Of a stretch of DNA of 64,000 bases, positions 54,786 to 63,410 are shown piece by piece. How positions within the stretch are numbered: position 1 is the stretch's first letter; every line of letters starts with the position of its first letter. The position numbers and the translations under genes are program-made. This DNA is from Sphingobium sp. AP49 (GTDB taxonomy: Bacteria > Pseudomonadota > Alphaproteobacteria > Sphingomonadales > Sphingomonadaceae). The stretch spans positions 999,501-1,063,500 of the forward strand of contig NZ_CP124576.1 of the NCBI RefSeq assembly GCF_000281715.2, read 5' to 3'. A model generated the notes under the pieces. It searched no databases. It was given only the letters and a program-made list of their open reading frames with translations, and was not told the DNA's origin.

Positions 54786-55928
54786 ATGGTTGATGATGGC
54801 CGTGACCAGAGTGGGTCGGCATTACGAGGCGCTTGGAACAAGTTTGTCGGGCTCGGCCCGATATTTCTCGGTACCGTGGCCATCCCCACCATTGCCGCCA
54901 TATTCTATTTTGGCCTGATCGCGTCCGACGTCTATACCTCGGAAGCGCGGTTCGTTGTGCGAAGCCCCAACAAGCAGACGGAAACAGGGTTGAGCAGCCT
55001 GTTGCGCACGGCTGGAACTCAGCGTGCCGGCGATGAGGTCTACGCGGTTCAGGACTATGCCCGGTCGCGCGATGCGCTCAAGGCACTCGATGGGCAGGGG
55101 CTGGTCAGGAAGGCTTATGGTCGGCCCGAGGTCGACATGTTCAATCGTTTTGGTGGATTTGCTTCGGATGAGTCCTTCGAGGGCTTGTTCAAATATTTCC
55201 GCAAGAAGGTCGAGATTGAACCCGATCCTGCGACGTCGGTAACGACGTTGACGGTTGAGGCCTATACGGCGCAGGATGCCTATGAAATTAACCGGCACTT
55301 GCTGGAGTTGAGTGAGGCGCTGGTCAATCGCCTCAATACTCGGGCGCAGGCGGATCTGATCAAATATGCGCAGGCGGAGCTCGAAGAGGCGCGCGTCCGT
55401 GCAAGCCAGACCGCCGTCGCTCTTGCCGCCTATCGGAATCAGGAAGGCATTCTTGATCCCGAGAAGCAGGCGAATGTGCAGTTGCAGATGATCTCCAAGC
55501 TGCAGGATGAACTGATCAGCACCAAGACCCAGTTGATTGAACTGCAGTCGGTGGCGCCCGCCAACCCGCAGGTGCCGGTGCTGAAGGTGCGTGTTGCAGG
55601 CCTGAGCAAGGAGATCGACGAGCAGCTTGGCGCCGTGGCCGGTGGCCGTGCTTCGCTCGCGGCGGCCGCTGTGAATTATCAGAAGCTGGCCCTGGAAAGC
55701 GATCTGGCCGAAAAGCAGGTCGCAAGTGCGCTGGCGAGCCTGGAAACGGCACGCAATGATGCGCGCCGTCAGCAGGTCTATGTGGAACGGATCGTGCAAC
55801 CCAATCTGCCGGACAAGGCGTTGGAGCCTAAGCGCTTGCGCGGTATCCTGGGCACATTCGTGTTCGGCATGATCCTTTGGGGCGTTCTTTCGCTGCTCTT
55901 TGCGGCATTGCGCGAGCATAAAGATTAA
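54786..55928 (+). CDS. kpsE: Capsule export inner-membrane protein KpsE (BexC/CtrB)
   Basis: 380 residues from the ATG at 54786; the open frame reaches back to 54687 without similarity. One membrane helix near residues 23-45 (GPIFLGTVAIPTIAAIFYFG), SEARFVVRSPNKQ, then a long coiled-coil periplasmic part (about 185-335) and a second helix near the end (GILGTFVFGMILWGVLSLLF). It bridges the ABC transporter and the outer-membrane exporter. It starts the kpsE-kpsM-kpsT operon, seven bases before kpsM. Confidence 0.94.
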   Translation: MVDDGRDQSGSALRGAWNKFVGLGPIFLGTVAIPTIAAIFYFGLIASDVYTSEARFVVRSPNKQTETGLSSLLRTAGTQRAGDEVYAVQDYARSRDALKALDGQGLVRKAYGRPEVDMFNRFGGFASDESFEGLFKYFRKKVEIEPDPATSVTTLTVEAYTAQDAYEINRHLLELSEALVNRLNTRAQADLIKYAQAELEEARVRASQTAVALAAYRNQEGILDPEKQANVQLQMISKLQDELISTKTQLIELQSVAPANPQVPVLKVRVAGLSKEIDEQLGAVAGGRASLAAAAVNYQKLALESDLAEKQVASALASLETARNDARRQQVYVERIVQPNLPDKALEPKRLRGILGTFVFGMILWGVLSLLFAALREHKD

Positions 55929-55934
55929 AGCGCC

Positions 55935-56729
55935 ATGCTGAGATCGATCCGCGAGGGACTGGAATCCTGGGAAGTACAGCGCAGGGTGCTTGGTGCGCTA
56001 TTGCTGCGCGAGGTGCTGACCCGCTTCGGTCGGAGAAACCTGGGTTTTCTCTGGATTTTCGTCGAACCGATGATGTTCACACTGGGTGTGACGGCATTGT
56101 GGAACTTCATGAAGGCAACGCACGGGTCAAATTTGCCGATCACGGCATTTGCCGTCACCGGCTATTCCAGTGTGCTGCTCTGGCGCAACATGCCGGCACG
56201 ATGCATCCATGCTATCCTGCCTAATCAGGCATTGCTGTATCATCGTCATGTGCGGATTATCGATATCTTCTTGGCGCGCCTGCTGCTGGAGGCGGGCGGC
56301 GCGACGACCTCGTTCATCCTGCTGGCGTCCTTCTTCACCTTCATCGGCTGGATCGACCTGCCCGAAGATATTCTGCAGGTGTTCGGGGGGTGGCTGATGC
56401 TGGCCTGGTTCGGTGCCGGACTGGCAATTACGCTGGGTATCTTGTCGGAAGAATATGAGCTGATCGACAAGTTGTGGCACCCGGCGTCCTATCTGCTCTT
56501 TCCGTTGTCCGGGGCTGCCTTCCTGGTCGACGCGCTGCCGACCGAAGCACAGAAATATATTCTGGCCCTGCCGATGGTGCATGGACTGGAATATCTGCGT
56601 GAAGGTTATTTCGGCTCCAAGATCCATGCTCATTATGATCTGGGGTATATGGCCGCGATCAATACTTGTCTGACCCTGATCGGTCTGTTGGCGGTCATGA
56701 AGATCGGGCCGAGGATCACGCCCGGATGA
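55935..56729 (+). CDS. kpsM: Capsule ABC transporter permease KpsM
   Basis: 264 residues with about six membrane helices. Family marks are ALLLREVLTRFGRRNLGFLW, YSSVLLWRNMPARCIHAILPNQALLYHRHV (in pieces) and YELIDKLWHPASYLLFPLSGAAF. As an ABC-2 permease it moves the lipid-linked chain across the inner membrane. Its stop overlaps the kpsT start (ATGA). Confidence 0.94.
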   Translation: MLRSIREGLESWEVQRRVLGALLLREVLTRFGRRNLGFLWIFVEPMMFTLGVTALWNFMKATHGSNLPITAFAVTGYSSVLLWRNMPARCIHAILPNQALLYHRHVRIIDIFLARLLLEAGGATTSFILLASFFTFIGWIDLPEDILQVFGGWLMLAWFGAGLAITLGILSEEYELIDKLWHPASYLLFPLSGAAFLVDALPTEAQKYILALPMVHGLEYLREGYFGSKIHAHYDLGYMAAINTCLTLIGLLAVMKIGPRITPG

Positions 56730-57397
56730 TACGTCTTCATAATGTTGCCAAGAGCTACCCGATGCGGAGCGGCCGTGCGCTGGTGTTGCGTGACGTCAAC
56801 CTGACGGTCAATCCCGGGGAGAAGGTCGCCATCCTCGGACGCAACGGCGCAGGCAAGTCGACTATGGTGCGGCTGATCAGTGGTGCCGAACAGCCGACCG
56901 GCGGCTGGATTGAGCGCAACATGTCGGTATCCTGGCCACTCGCCTTCGGCGGAGCCTTTCAGGTGGCGCTGACCGGGATCGACAATGTGCGCTTCATCTG
57001 TCGCGTCTATGGCGTCGATTTCAAAGACAAGATCGACTATGTTTACGAGTTCTCGGAGCTGGGAAAATATCTGCGGGAGCCGGTTAAGACCTATTCGTCG
57101 GGTATGCGGGCGCGCCTTGCCTTCGCTATTTCGATGGTCGTGGAGTTCGACTGCTTCCTGATCGATGAGATCATTGCGGTGGGCGACGCCCGTTTTCATG
57201 AAAAATGCCATGTCGAATTGTTCGAGAAGCGCGCTGATCGTGCGATGATCATCGTGTCGCACGATGCGCCCTATCTGCGCGAGCATTGTAACCGCATTGG
57301 CGTGCTCGATAATGGGCGGCTGGTCGTATTCGATGACTTCGATGTCGCCTATGACTTCTATCACGAAGTCACGCACAAGCAGGTCCTGCCCCAGTGA
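56726..57397 (+). CDS. kpsT: Capsule ABC transporter ATPase KpsT
   Basis: 223 residues from the ATG at 56726. Walker A GRNGAGKST at 38-46, ABC signature YSSGMRARLAFAISM, Walker B CFLIDEIIAVGD and the switch histidine in IIVSHD. It powers KpsM. The compact length without a C-terminal carbohydrate-binding domain fits group 2/3 capsule ATPases that do not recognise a chain terminus. Its stop overlaps the following glycosyltransferase start (GTGA). Confidence 0.96.
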   Translation: MIRLHNVAKSYPMRSGRALVLRDVNLTVNPGEKVAILGRNGAGKSTMVRLISGAEQPTGGWIERNMSVSWPLAFGGAFQVALTGIDNVRFICRVYGVDFKDKIDYVYEFSELGKYLREPVKTYSSGMRARLAFAISMVVEFDCFLIDEIIAVGDARFHEKCHVELFEKRADRAMIIVSHDAPYLREHCNRIGVLDNGRLVVFDDFDVAYDFYHEVTHKQVLPQ

Positions 57398-58611
57398 GGG
57401 GCTGGCTCGATGAGCTGCCTCGCCCGATCATCATTCCCGCCGCCTGGTGGCGTTGGGATGTTCGACGCCGTCGGCGCAAGGCGCAAGGTAGGATGTCTGC
57501 TGTCGCGGTGGATGCGATCGCGGCCAGACGATTGTTCGTCGATATCTCGACGCTGGCGCGGACGGACGCGGGCACCGGCATACAAAGGCTGGTCAAGGTC
57601 GAATTAGGGCGATTGGTGGATGATCCGCCAGACGGTCTGCAAACGCAGCCGGTGGCAGCGACGCGGACGCGGCCCTATCGGATGATCGGCTGGCCTCTGG
57701 AAGAGGCGGGTTCCGACGTCGTGCCCTTATCTCCAGTGGCGGGGGACCATTTTCTGGGGCTGGACTTGAGCGCGCACATCATTCCGCGCAAACTGGACGA
57801 GATGATGGCATGGCGCCGGACGGGGGTGCGCTTCACCTTCGTCATTTACGACATGCTGCCCCTGCTCCATCCCCAATGGTTTTCCGGCAAGCTGGTTGCG
57901 GCCTTCCGTCGGTGGATCCGGGCCGTCGCCATCTTGGCGGATGATGTGCTGTGCATCAGCCCGGATGTGCAGCGGCATTTCCACGACTGGATGGACGGAC
58001 GCTATGGCCTGAGCCGTAGCGATATCCCCAGCCAGTTGATGCCGATTTCGGTTGATGGCTGGGCAGGGCGGCTCTGGTCGGAGGCGCAGGTCGCCCGCGC
58101 ACCCGCGCTGGCCGATACCGGCCCCTATTGCCTTGCCGTCGGCACCGTGGAGCCGCGCAAAGGCTATGGAGATCTGCTGACGGCGTTTGACAGGCTCTGG
58201 AAGGCGGGGGAGGCGATGACGCTTGTCATTGCGGGGCGCCCCGGCTGGAAAACGCAGGCCCTGCAGGCGCGCTTGCGCCGGCACGCAGAATGGGGGCGCC
58301 GGCTTTTCTGGTTCGATAATGCGGATGATCGCATGTTGGGCAGCCTTTACGCCCATTGTGCCGCGGTATTGCAGCCTTCGCTGGGGGAAGGGCTGGGACT
58401 GCCTCTGCTGGAGGCGGTCCAGGCAGGCAAGCCGGTATTCGCACGGGGCCTGCCCGTCTATCGCGACATTGGCCTGGCAGATGGAACTGTGCATTTTTTC
58501 CCCGAAGCTGCGCGCGGGGACGAATTGGCGGATTATCTTGCCGATTTTATTGCTACACTTGCTGCAGAGAGCGGAAATCTGGCAAGTGAGATATCGCGGG
58601 ACGCCGATTAG
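57394..58611 (+). CDS. Family-4-type glycosyltransferase
   Basis: 405 residues from a GTG that overlaps the kpsT stop; an ATG at 57493 is the alternative and the basic stretch before it (WWRWDVRRRRRKAQGR) may not be translated. RLFVDISTLARTDAGTGIQR, FVIYDMLPLLHPQWFSG, YCLAVGTVEPRKGYGDLLTA and PSLGEGLGLPLLEAVQAGKP parallel the gene at 35765, suggesting related acceptor use. It should act on the inner face before export. Specificity unknown. Confidence 0.88.
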   Translation: MRGWLDELPRPIIIPAAWWRWDVRRRRRKAQGRMSAVAVDAIAARRLFVDISTLARTDAGTGIQRLVKVELGRLVDDPPDGLQTQPVAATRTRPYRMIGWPLEEAGSDVVPLSPVAGDHFLGLDLSAHIIPRKLDEMMAWRRTGVRFTFVIYDMLPLLHPQWFSGKLVAAFRRWIRAVAILADDVLCISPDVQRHFHDWMDGRYGLSRSDIPSQLMPISVDGWAGRLWSEAQVARAPALADTGPYCLAVGTVEPRKGYGDLLTAFDRLWKAGEAMTLVIAGRPGWKTQALQARLRRHAEWGRRLFWFDNADDRMLGSLYAHCAAVLQPSLGEGLGLPLLEAVQAGKPVFARGLPVYRDIGLADGTVHFFPEAARGDELADYLADFIATLAAESGNLASEISRDAD

Positions 58612-58649
58612 GGCGTCCGGTTCGCCGACTATGGGGCAAGGGGAATGAC

Positions 58650-59843
58650 GTGCGGATAGCAATGGTGTGCGAGCCTGGCTTTTTCCAGAAGCATGTCGGG
58701 GTTCGCGCATTGGTTTCGACGCTGGTGGAGCAGGCCAAGGCGTTTGGACATAGCGTGTCCTATGTCATCAACGAGCCCACCCATCTGCAAGATCGATGGT
58801 TCCTGGCCGTGCCACAGCAATCGTTGGTGGATGGCAATTTCGTCGACCAGACGGAAAGTGTGTCTGGCGTACCGGACGAAGTGCTGCTGCGTTATCAGAA
58901 TGAATTGTTCGAGGTGAAGCAGGCGGACTTCCCTCCGAATCTGCGCGTTGCCTATTATGCGCTGGGCAGTCAGGTTCCCGAGGGCATGTTCGATATGGCG
59001 ATCTATTCGGGGCCGTGGTTGCAGGGGCTGCAGCAACGTTTCCCGGCCAAGCGGGTCGTCGGGCTGGTCCATGACGCCATTCCCAACAGCTATTTGCTGA
59101 ACGGAAAGGCCACGGATGATTTCGCTTATCAGCACCTAACAGGCTTCCGCTGCTATACCGCCCATTGTGATGAGATATGGGCCAATTCCGCGTTTACGCG
59201 GTCCGCTTTCCTGGCGCTGTGTACGATATCGCGCCTCAATTCGGTGCCGGTTCATATATTGCCGCCTATGATCCCCCATCACATCGCTTGCCACTTGGCG
59301 TCGACGGACATGGTGTCGCGGGAAAATATGGTGGTGGCGGTCGGCTTGTTTGATCCGCGCAAGGGCCTAGCCGAGGCATCCAAGATATTCGACGCGGTGA
59401 CGAAGCCGGTGCATCTCGCCATCTGCGGCGCGATCCGGTGCCGCGAGGAGGATATGCGCGATTTCATCGCGCGGCTGCGTGTTGAGCGAGTCACATGGTA
59501 TCGATCGATCCGATCGGAGGATCTGGCGGCGCTCTATGCCAAGGCACGGGTCGCGATCTTCAATTCGGATGCCGAAGGCCTGGGCCTGCCGGTGCTGGAG
59601 GCTCAGGCTCTGGGCTGCCCGGTGGTGGCAAGCGACATTCCCGTGTTGCAGGATATTCTGCTGCCCGGATCGATCGGTTTGCCCCGCGATGCCCATGGCG
59701 CCTTTGCAGCCTATATCGACAACATGTTGGCGGGAGGGACGGACCATGTCGGTCTTGCCGCCACGGCACGAACGCAATTCGTGGCAGATGGCTATGGCGC
59801 GCTATTGAATGAAGTTCCGGTGGTTGCGATCGACGCGGCATGA
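58650..59843 (+). CDS. Family-4-type glycosyltransferase
   Basis: 397 residues from a GTG at 58650. The N-terminal domain has MRIAMVCEPGFFQKHVGVRA and GLVHDAIPNSYLL; the donor domain has MVVAVGLFDPRKGLAEASK and NSDAEGLGLPVLEAQALGCPVVASDI (in pieces) with the E-x7-E signature. It lies in a plus-strand series downstream of kpsT. Sugar unknown. Confidence 0.88.
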   Translation: MRIAMVCEPGFFQKHVGVRALVSTLVEQAKAFGHSVSYVINEPTHLQDRWFLAVPQQSLVDGNFVDQTESVSGVPDEVLLRYQNELFEVKQADFPPNLRVAYYALGSQVPEGMFDMAIYSGPWLQGLQQRFPAKRVVGLVHDAIPNSYLLNGKATDDFAYQHLTGFRCYTAHCDEIWANSAFTRSAFLALCTISRLNSVPVHILPPMIPHHIACHLASTDMVSRENMVVAVGLFDPRKGLAEASKIFDAVTKPVHLAICGAIRCREEDMRDFIARLRVERVTWYRSIRSEDLAALYAKARVAIFNSDAEGLGLPVLEAQALGCPVVASDIPVLQDILLPGSIGLPRDAHGAFAAYIDNMLAGGTDHVGLAATARTQFVADGYGALLNEVPVVAIDAA

Positions 59844-59886
59844 CCATGGGGAGTGGTAACGATCCGGGACTGTTCGAGGCTATGGC

Positions 59887-60558
59887 ATGATATTGCTGGC
59901 ACATCGCGGTTTGTGGACGCAGCCGGACGAACGCAACAGCCGAGCGGCCCTGCAGGGCGCTTTTGCCTTGGGGTTCGGCGTGGAGACGGACGTACGCGAC
60001 TGTAATGGACGGCTTGTCATATCGCATGACATGCCGACGGCCGGTGCGATGGCGTTGGAAGATTTGCTCGCTGATTATGATGTAGCGGGCCGGCCCGGCT
60101 GGCTGGCGTTGAATATCAAGGCAGACGGACTGGCTGCAGGGATCGAGCAGGCGTTGCAGGCCTATCCCGGCATGGCATCGCAGGTCTTTGTATTCGACAT
60201 GTCGGTGCCTGATACGCTCGGCTATTTTGGGCGATCAATGCATGTGTTCACCCGGCATAGCGAATTTGAACCATCGCCGCCTCTGGAGCAGCGTTGTACG
60301 GGCTTATGGATGGACTGTTTTGAACGGCCCTGGGTCGATCCGGTCGACATCGTTGCCCGGATCAAGCGCGGTCAGAGAGTGGCGATCGTTTCACCTGAAC
60401 TACATGGACGCACCGTCTATCACCGCTTCTGGCAGCTCCTGCGCACCGAAATCATCCGAGCGGCCCTGCCTGCCGACTTGCTGGAGAGTTCCCTCATGTT
60501 GTGCACGGATTTTCCGCGCGAGGCGGCAGCATATTTTTCACTGCGGGATTCAGCATGA
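59887..60558 (+). CDS. Glycerophosphodiester phosphodiesterase-like protein
   Basis: 223 residues. It starts ILLAHRGLWTQPDERNS, with HRG, then VETDVRDCNGRLVISHDMPT carrying the ETD metal ligands and the HD pair, in the order of the GDPD TIM barrel. GDPDs cleave glycerophosphodiesters; in a capsule locus a related enzyme could edit or make phosphodiester-linked substituents. No signal peptide, so it is cytosolic. It overlaps the HAD gene start by four bases (ATGA). Confidence 0.82.
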   Translation: MILLAHRGLWTQPDERNSRAALQGAFALGFGVETDVRDCNGRLVISHDMPTAGAMALEDLLADYDVAGRPGWLALNIKADGLAAGIEQALQAYPGMASQVFVFDMSVPDTLGYFGRSMHVFTRHSEFEPSPPLEQRCTGLWMDCFERPWVDPVDIVARIKRGQRVAIVSPELHGRTVYHRFWQLLRTEIIRAALPADLLESSLMLCTDFPREAAAYFSLRDSA

Positions 60559-61181
60559 GCATCAAGGCCATTCTCTTTGACATGGACGGGGTGCTGATCG
60601 ACGCGCGTGACTGGCATTATGAAGCGCTGAACAAGGCGCTCGATCTGTTCGGTATGGCGATCGAGCGCTACGCTCATATCGCGACGTTCGATGGCCTGCC
60701 GACGCGCCGCAAGCTGGAGATATTACAGGCAACGCACGGGTTGCCTGTGGCTCTGCATCCCTTCATCAACGAGATGAAGCAGCTTTACACCACGGAAATC
60801 ATCTATGCGCGCTGCCGCCCGATCTTTCATCATCAATATGCCCTGAGTCAGTTGAGGCAGCGAGGGTATAAACTCGCGGTCTGCTCCAATTCGATCAAGG
60901 CAACAGTCAACTTGATGATGATGCTGGCGCGGCTGGAAGAATATTTGGCGCTGCAATTGTCGTGCGAGCAAGTGTCGCAGGCCAAGCCCGCGCCGGACAT
61001 ATATGTTGAAGCCATGCGGCAGTTGGGCGTGGCGCCTGAGGAGTGCCTGATTCTCGAGGATAATGATCATGGCATACAGGCGGCCAAGGCCAGCGGCGGG
61101 CATTTGCTTGAAGTCGCATCGCCCGAACAGGTTACGCTTGATCGGATCATGACCAGGATTGCCGAGATCGAAGGCGCATAA
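60555..61181 (+). CDS. HAD-superfamily hydrolase
   Basis: 208 residues from the ATG at 60555. Motif I AILFDMDGVLIDARDWHYEAL, motif II region VCSNSIKAT, motif III KPAPDIYVEAM and motif IV EDNDHGIQAA give a complete HAD phosphatase/phosphomutase site of the beta-phosphoglucomutase group. It probably dephosphorylates or isomerises a sugar or polyol phosphate used by the adjoining nucleotidyltransferases. Ends two bases before the next gene. Confidence 0.9.
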   Translation: MSIKAILFDMDGVLIDARDWHYEALNKALDLFGMAIERYAHIATFDGLPTRRKLEILQATHGLPVALHPFINEMKQLYTTEIIYARCRPIFHHQYALSQLRQRGYKLAVCSNSIKATVNLMMMLARLEEYLALQLSCEQVSQAKPAPDIYVEAMRQLGVAPEECLILEDNDHGIQAAKASGGHLLEVASPEQVTLDRIMTRIAEIEGA

Positions 61182-61182
61182 G

Positions 61183-62712
61183 ATGAAGATATTGCTCCCT
61201 GTCGCCGGCGCGACCCCCTTTTTCCCGGCCGATGAATTTCCGTTCCCCAAGCCGCTGGTGGAGATGATGGAACGGCCGATGATCGCTTGGGCGATCGACA
61301 ATCTGAACGAGCTGGAAGGCGATCCTCATTTCGTCTTCATCGCGATGCAGGACGAGACGACGCAATATTCTCTGGACGGCGTTTTTCGGCTTGTGACCGG
61401 GGGGCGATGCGACGTCGTCAAATTGCCGGCGCGCACCGCTGGAGCGCTATGCAGTTGTTTGTTGGCGATCGAGCATATCGATCCCGAACTGCCCCTGCTG
61501 ATCGCTAACTATGATCAGGTTATCGAAGGTGAACTGCCTGATTTCATTGCCCGACTGCGTTCCAAGAATGCCGATGCGGGCGTATTGACCTTTGACGCGA
61601 CCCATCCGCGCTGGTCCTATGTGCGGACCGAGCAGGGATATGTCGTGGAAGCTTCCGAAAAACGGGTCATTTCCAAGGAAGCGATCGCCGGCCTTTATTG
61701 GTTCGCCCGGGGCGCGGATTTCATCGAGGCAGCACAGAATGTGATCCGTGCTGGCGATACGGTCAATGGCGTTTATTTCATTGCATCGTCGCTCAACCAG
61801 ATGATCTTGGCAGGCAAGCGGGTGGCTTCGATCCCGATGCGAGATCAATCGCGGCTGCACAGTTTTTTCCTGCCCGCCCGGGTGCACGCCTTTGAGGAAG
61901 AGATGCGCAGCCGGGTGGCCGACGCTTCGCGGGCTGCCCTTCCCGCCAAGCCGGTCCATGTTGTCATTCCGGCGGCTGGCGAGGGATCGCGCTTCGCCAA
62001 GGCGGGCTATGGTGCGCCAAAGCCCTTCATCGATGTGCTCGGCAAGCCGATGCTGACCCATGTGCTGGACAATGTTGCGATCCGGGACGCGCAGTACACG
62101 CTTTTGCTGAGAGAGGCACATCTTGGGCTGTCGCCGGATGCGGAGGCGGAAATCGCCCGTCGATCAGCGCATATCATTCCGGTCGCACGGTTGACCGAGG
62201 GGACGGCCTGCACCGTCCTGCTGGCACGGTCAGCCTTTGATGATGAAGCGCCCCTGCTTGTGGTCAATTCCGACCAACTGGTGAATTTCAGTTGCCAGGA
62301 TTTCGTCGATGATGCCCGTAGGCGTGGGTTGGACGGCTCCATTCTTGTGTTCCGCGATCCGCATCGCGACCCCAAATGGTCGTTCGCAGCGATAGATGAT
62401 GCCGGCTTTGTGACGGAGGTTGCCGAGAAGCAGCCGATCTCGGATTTCGCCACGGTTGGCATCTATCTGTTCATGGAGGGCCAGAGCTTTGTCCGGGCGG
62501 CGATCGACATGATCGCCAACAATGACCGGGTGAATGGCGAATTCTATACCTGCCCCGTTTATAATTACATGATTCGCGCAGGCGCCAGGATCGGCATCTA
62601 CGAAGTGCCGTTCGATGCGATGACGGGGCTGGGGACGCCCGAGGATATGGAAGCCTATCTAACGTTGAAGGGCGGCCCGGGTACCCGTTCGGCCGATGCC
62701 CCGGTGGGCTGA
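61183..62712 (+). CDS. Tandem sugar-phosphate nucleotidyltransferase
   Basis: 509 residues from the ATG at 61183, made of two related GT-A-like nucleotidyltransferase halves (about 1-255 and 257-500). The second half has a canonical loop IPAAGEGSRFAKAGYGAPKP and VNSDQLVNFS. The first half begins LPVAGATPFFPADEFPFPKP, lacking the GxGxR residues, and has WSYVRTEQGYVVEASEKRVI. One half may be regulatory or structural. Product nucleotide-sugar is unknown. Tightly linked to the HAD and third nucleotidyltransferase genes. Confidence 0.87.
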   Translation: MKILLPVAGATPFFPADEFPFPKPLVEMMERPMIAWAIDNLNELEGDPHFVFIAMQDETTQYSLDGVFRLVTGGRCDVVKLPARTAGALCSCLLAIEHIDPELPLLIANYDQVIEGELPDFIARLRSKNADAGVLTFDATHPRWSYVRTEQGYVVEASEKRVISKEAIAGLYWFARGADFIEAAQNVIRAGDTVNGVYFIASSLNQMILAGKRVASIPMRDQSRLHSFFLPARVHAFEEEMRSRVADASRAALPAKPVHVVIPAAGEGSRFAKAGYGAPKPFIDVLGKPMLTHVLDNVAIRDAQYTLLLREAHLGLSPDAEAEIARRSAHIIPVARLTEGTACTVLLARSAFDDEAPLLVVNSDQLVNFSCQDFVDDARRRGLDGSILVFRDPHRDPKWSFAAIDDAGFVTEVAEKQPISDFATVGIYLFMEGQSFVRAAIDMIANNDRVNGEFYTCPVYNYMIRAGARIGIYEVPFDAMTGLGTPEDMEAYLTLKGGPGTRSADAPVG

Positions 62713-62717
62713 AGGCA

Positions 62718-63410
62718 ATGGAGGTCGTGGTCCCGCTGGCGGGGAATGATTTCGAGCGTCCCGATGGGACGACCAAGGCGGAAATGCTGGTCGACGGGCA
62801 GCCATTGCTGTTGCAGGCATTATGGTCACGCTCCTGGTGGCGACGTGGCGATGTGGCGGCATCGAACTTCTGCTTCGTCCTGCGCGATACAGCCGTCGGC
62901 CGGCGCTTCGCGGAGGGGCCGCTAACGGATTGGTTTCCCGGCGCTCGCCATGTCTTTCTCTCGCACATGACGGCGGGGGCCGCTTTCTCTGTGGCAGCGG
63001 GCGTGGCTTTGTGCGACCCGCTGGCGCCCTTGTGCATCGATCTGGCTGACATTCTCTATCAGGAAGATTTCGATGCGACGGCGACATTCGCGGCGGACGC
63101 CGGGCTGGGTGGTATCGCCCTGACCTTTTGTTCGGATCTGCCTGTCTACAGCTATGTGCGCACGGATGAACAGGGCCGCGTGCTGGAAGCGGCGGAAAAG
63201 CGCGTGATCTCCGGCCAGGCGTCGGCTGGCACATATTTTTTCCGTAACGCCGGTATCTATGCGCAGGCGCTTGGACATGCGGTGGCGCATCGGGAAAGCC
63301 AGACCCATCAAGGCATCTATTTTGTCTGTCCGCTATTCAACGGCGTGATCGATGCCGGACTGGATGTGCGCAGCGTACCGGTCCGCGAGATATTGGACGT
63401 AAAGGTCTAG
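62718..63410 (+). CDS. Nucleotidyltransferase-like protein, degenerate loop
   Basis: 230 residues. It shares YSYVRTDEQGRVLEAAEKRV with the first half of the preceding protein, and GIYFVCPLFNGVIDAGLDV parallels the end of that half, so it is a third copy of the same domain. The N-terminal loop reads VPLAGNDFERPDGTTKAEM, without GxGxR. It starts five bases after the tandem gene. It is probably a subunit or a diverged enzyme; catalytic competence is doubtful. Confidence 0.83.
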   Translation: MEVVVPLAGNDFERPDGTTKAEMLVDGQPLLLQALWSRSWWRRGDVAASNFCFVLRDTAVGRRFAEGPLTDWFPGARHVFLSHMTAGAAFSVAAGVALCDPLAPLCIDLADILYQEDFDATATFAADAGLGGIALTFCSDLPVYSYVRTDEQGRVLEAAEKRVISGQASAGTYFFRNAGIYAQALGHAVAHRESQTHQGIYFVCPLFNGVIDAGLDVRSVPVREILDVKV

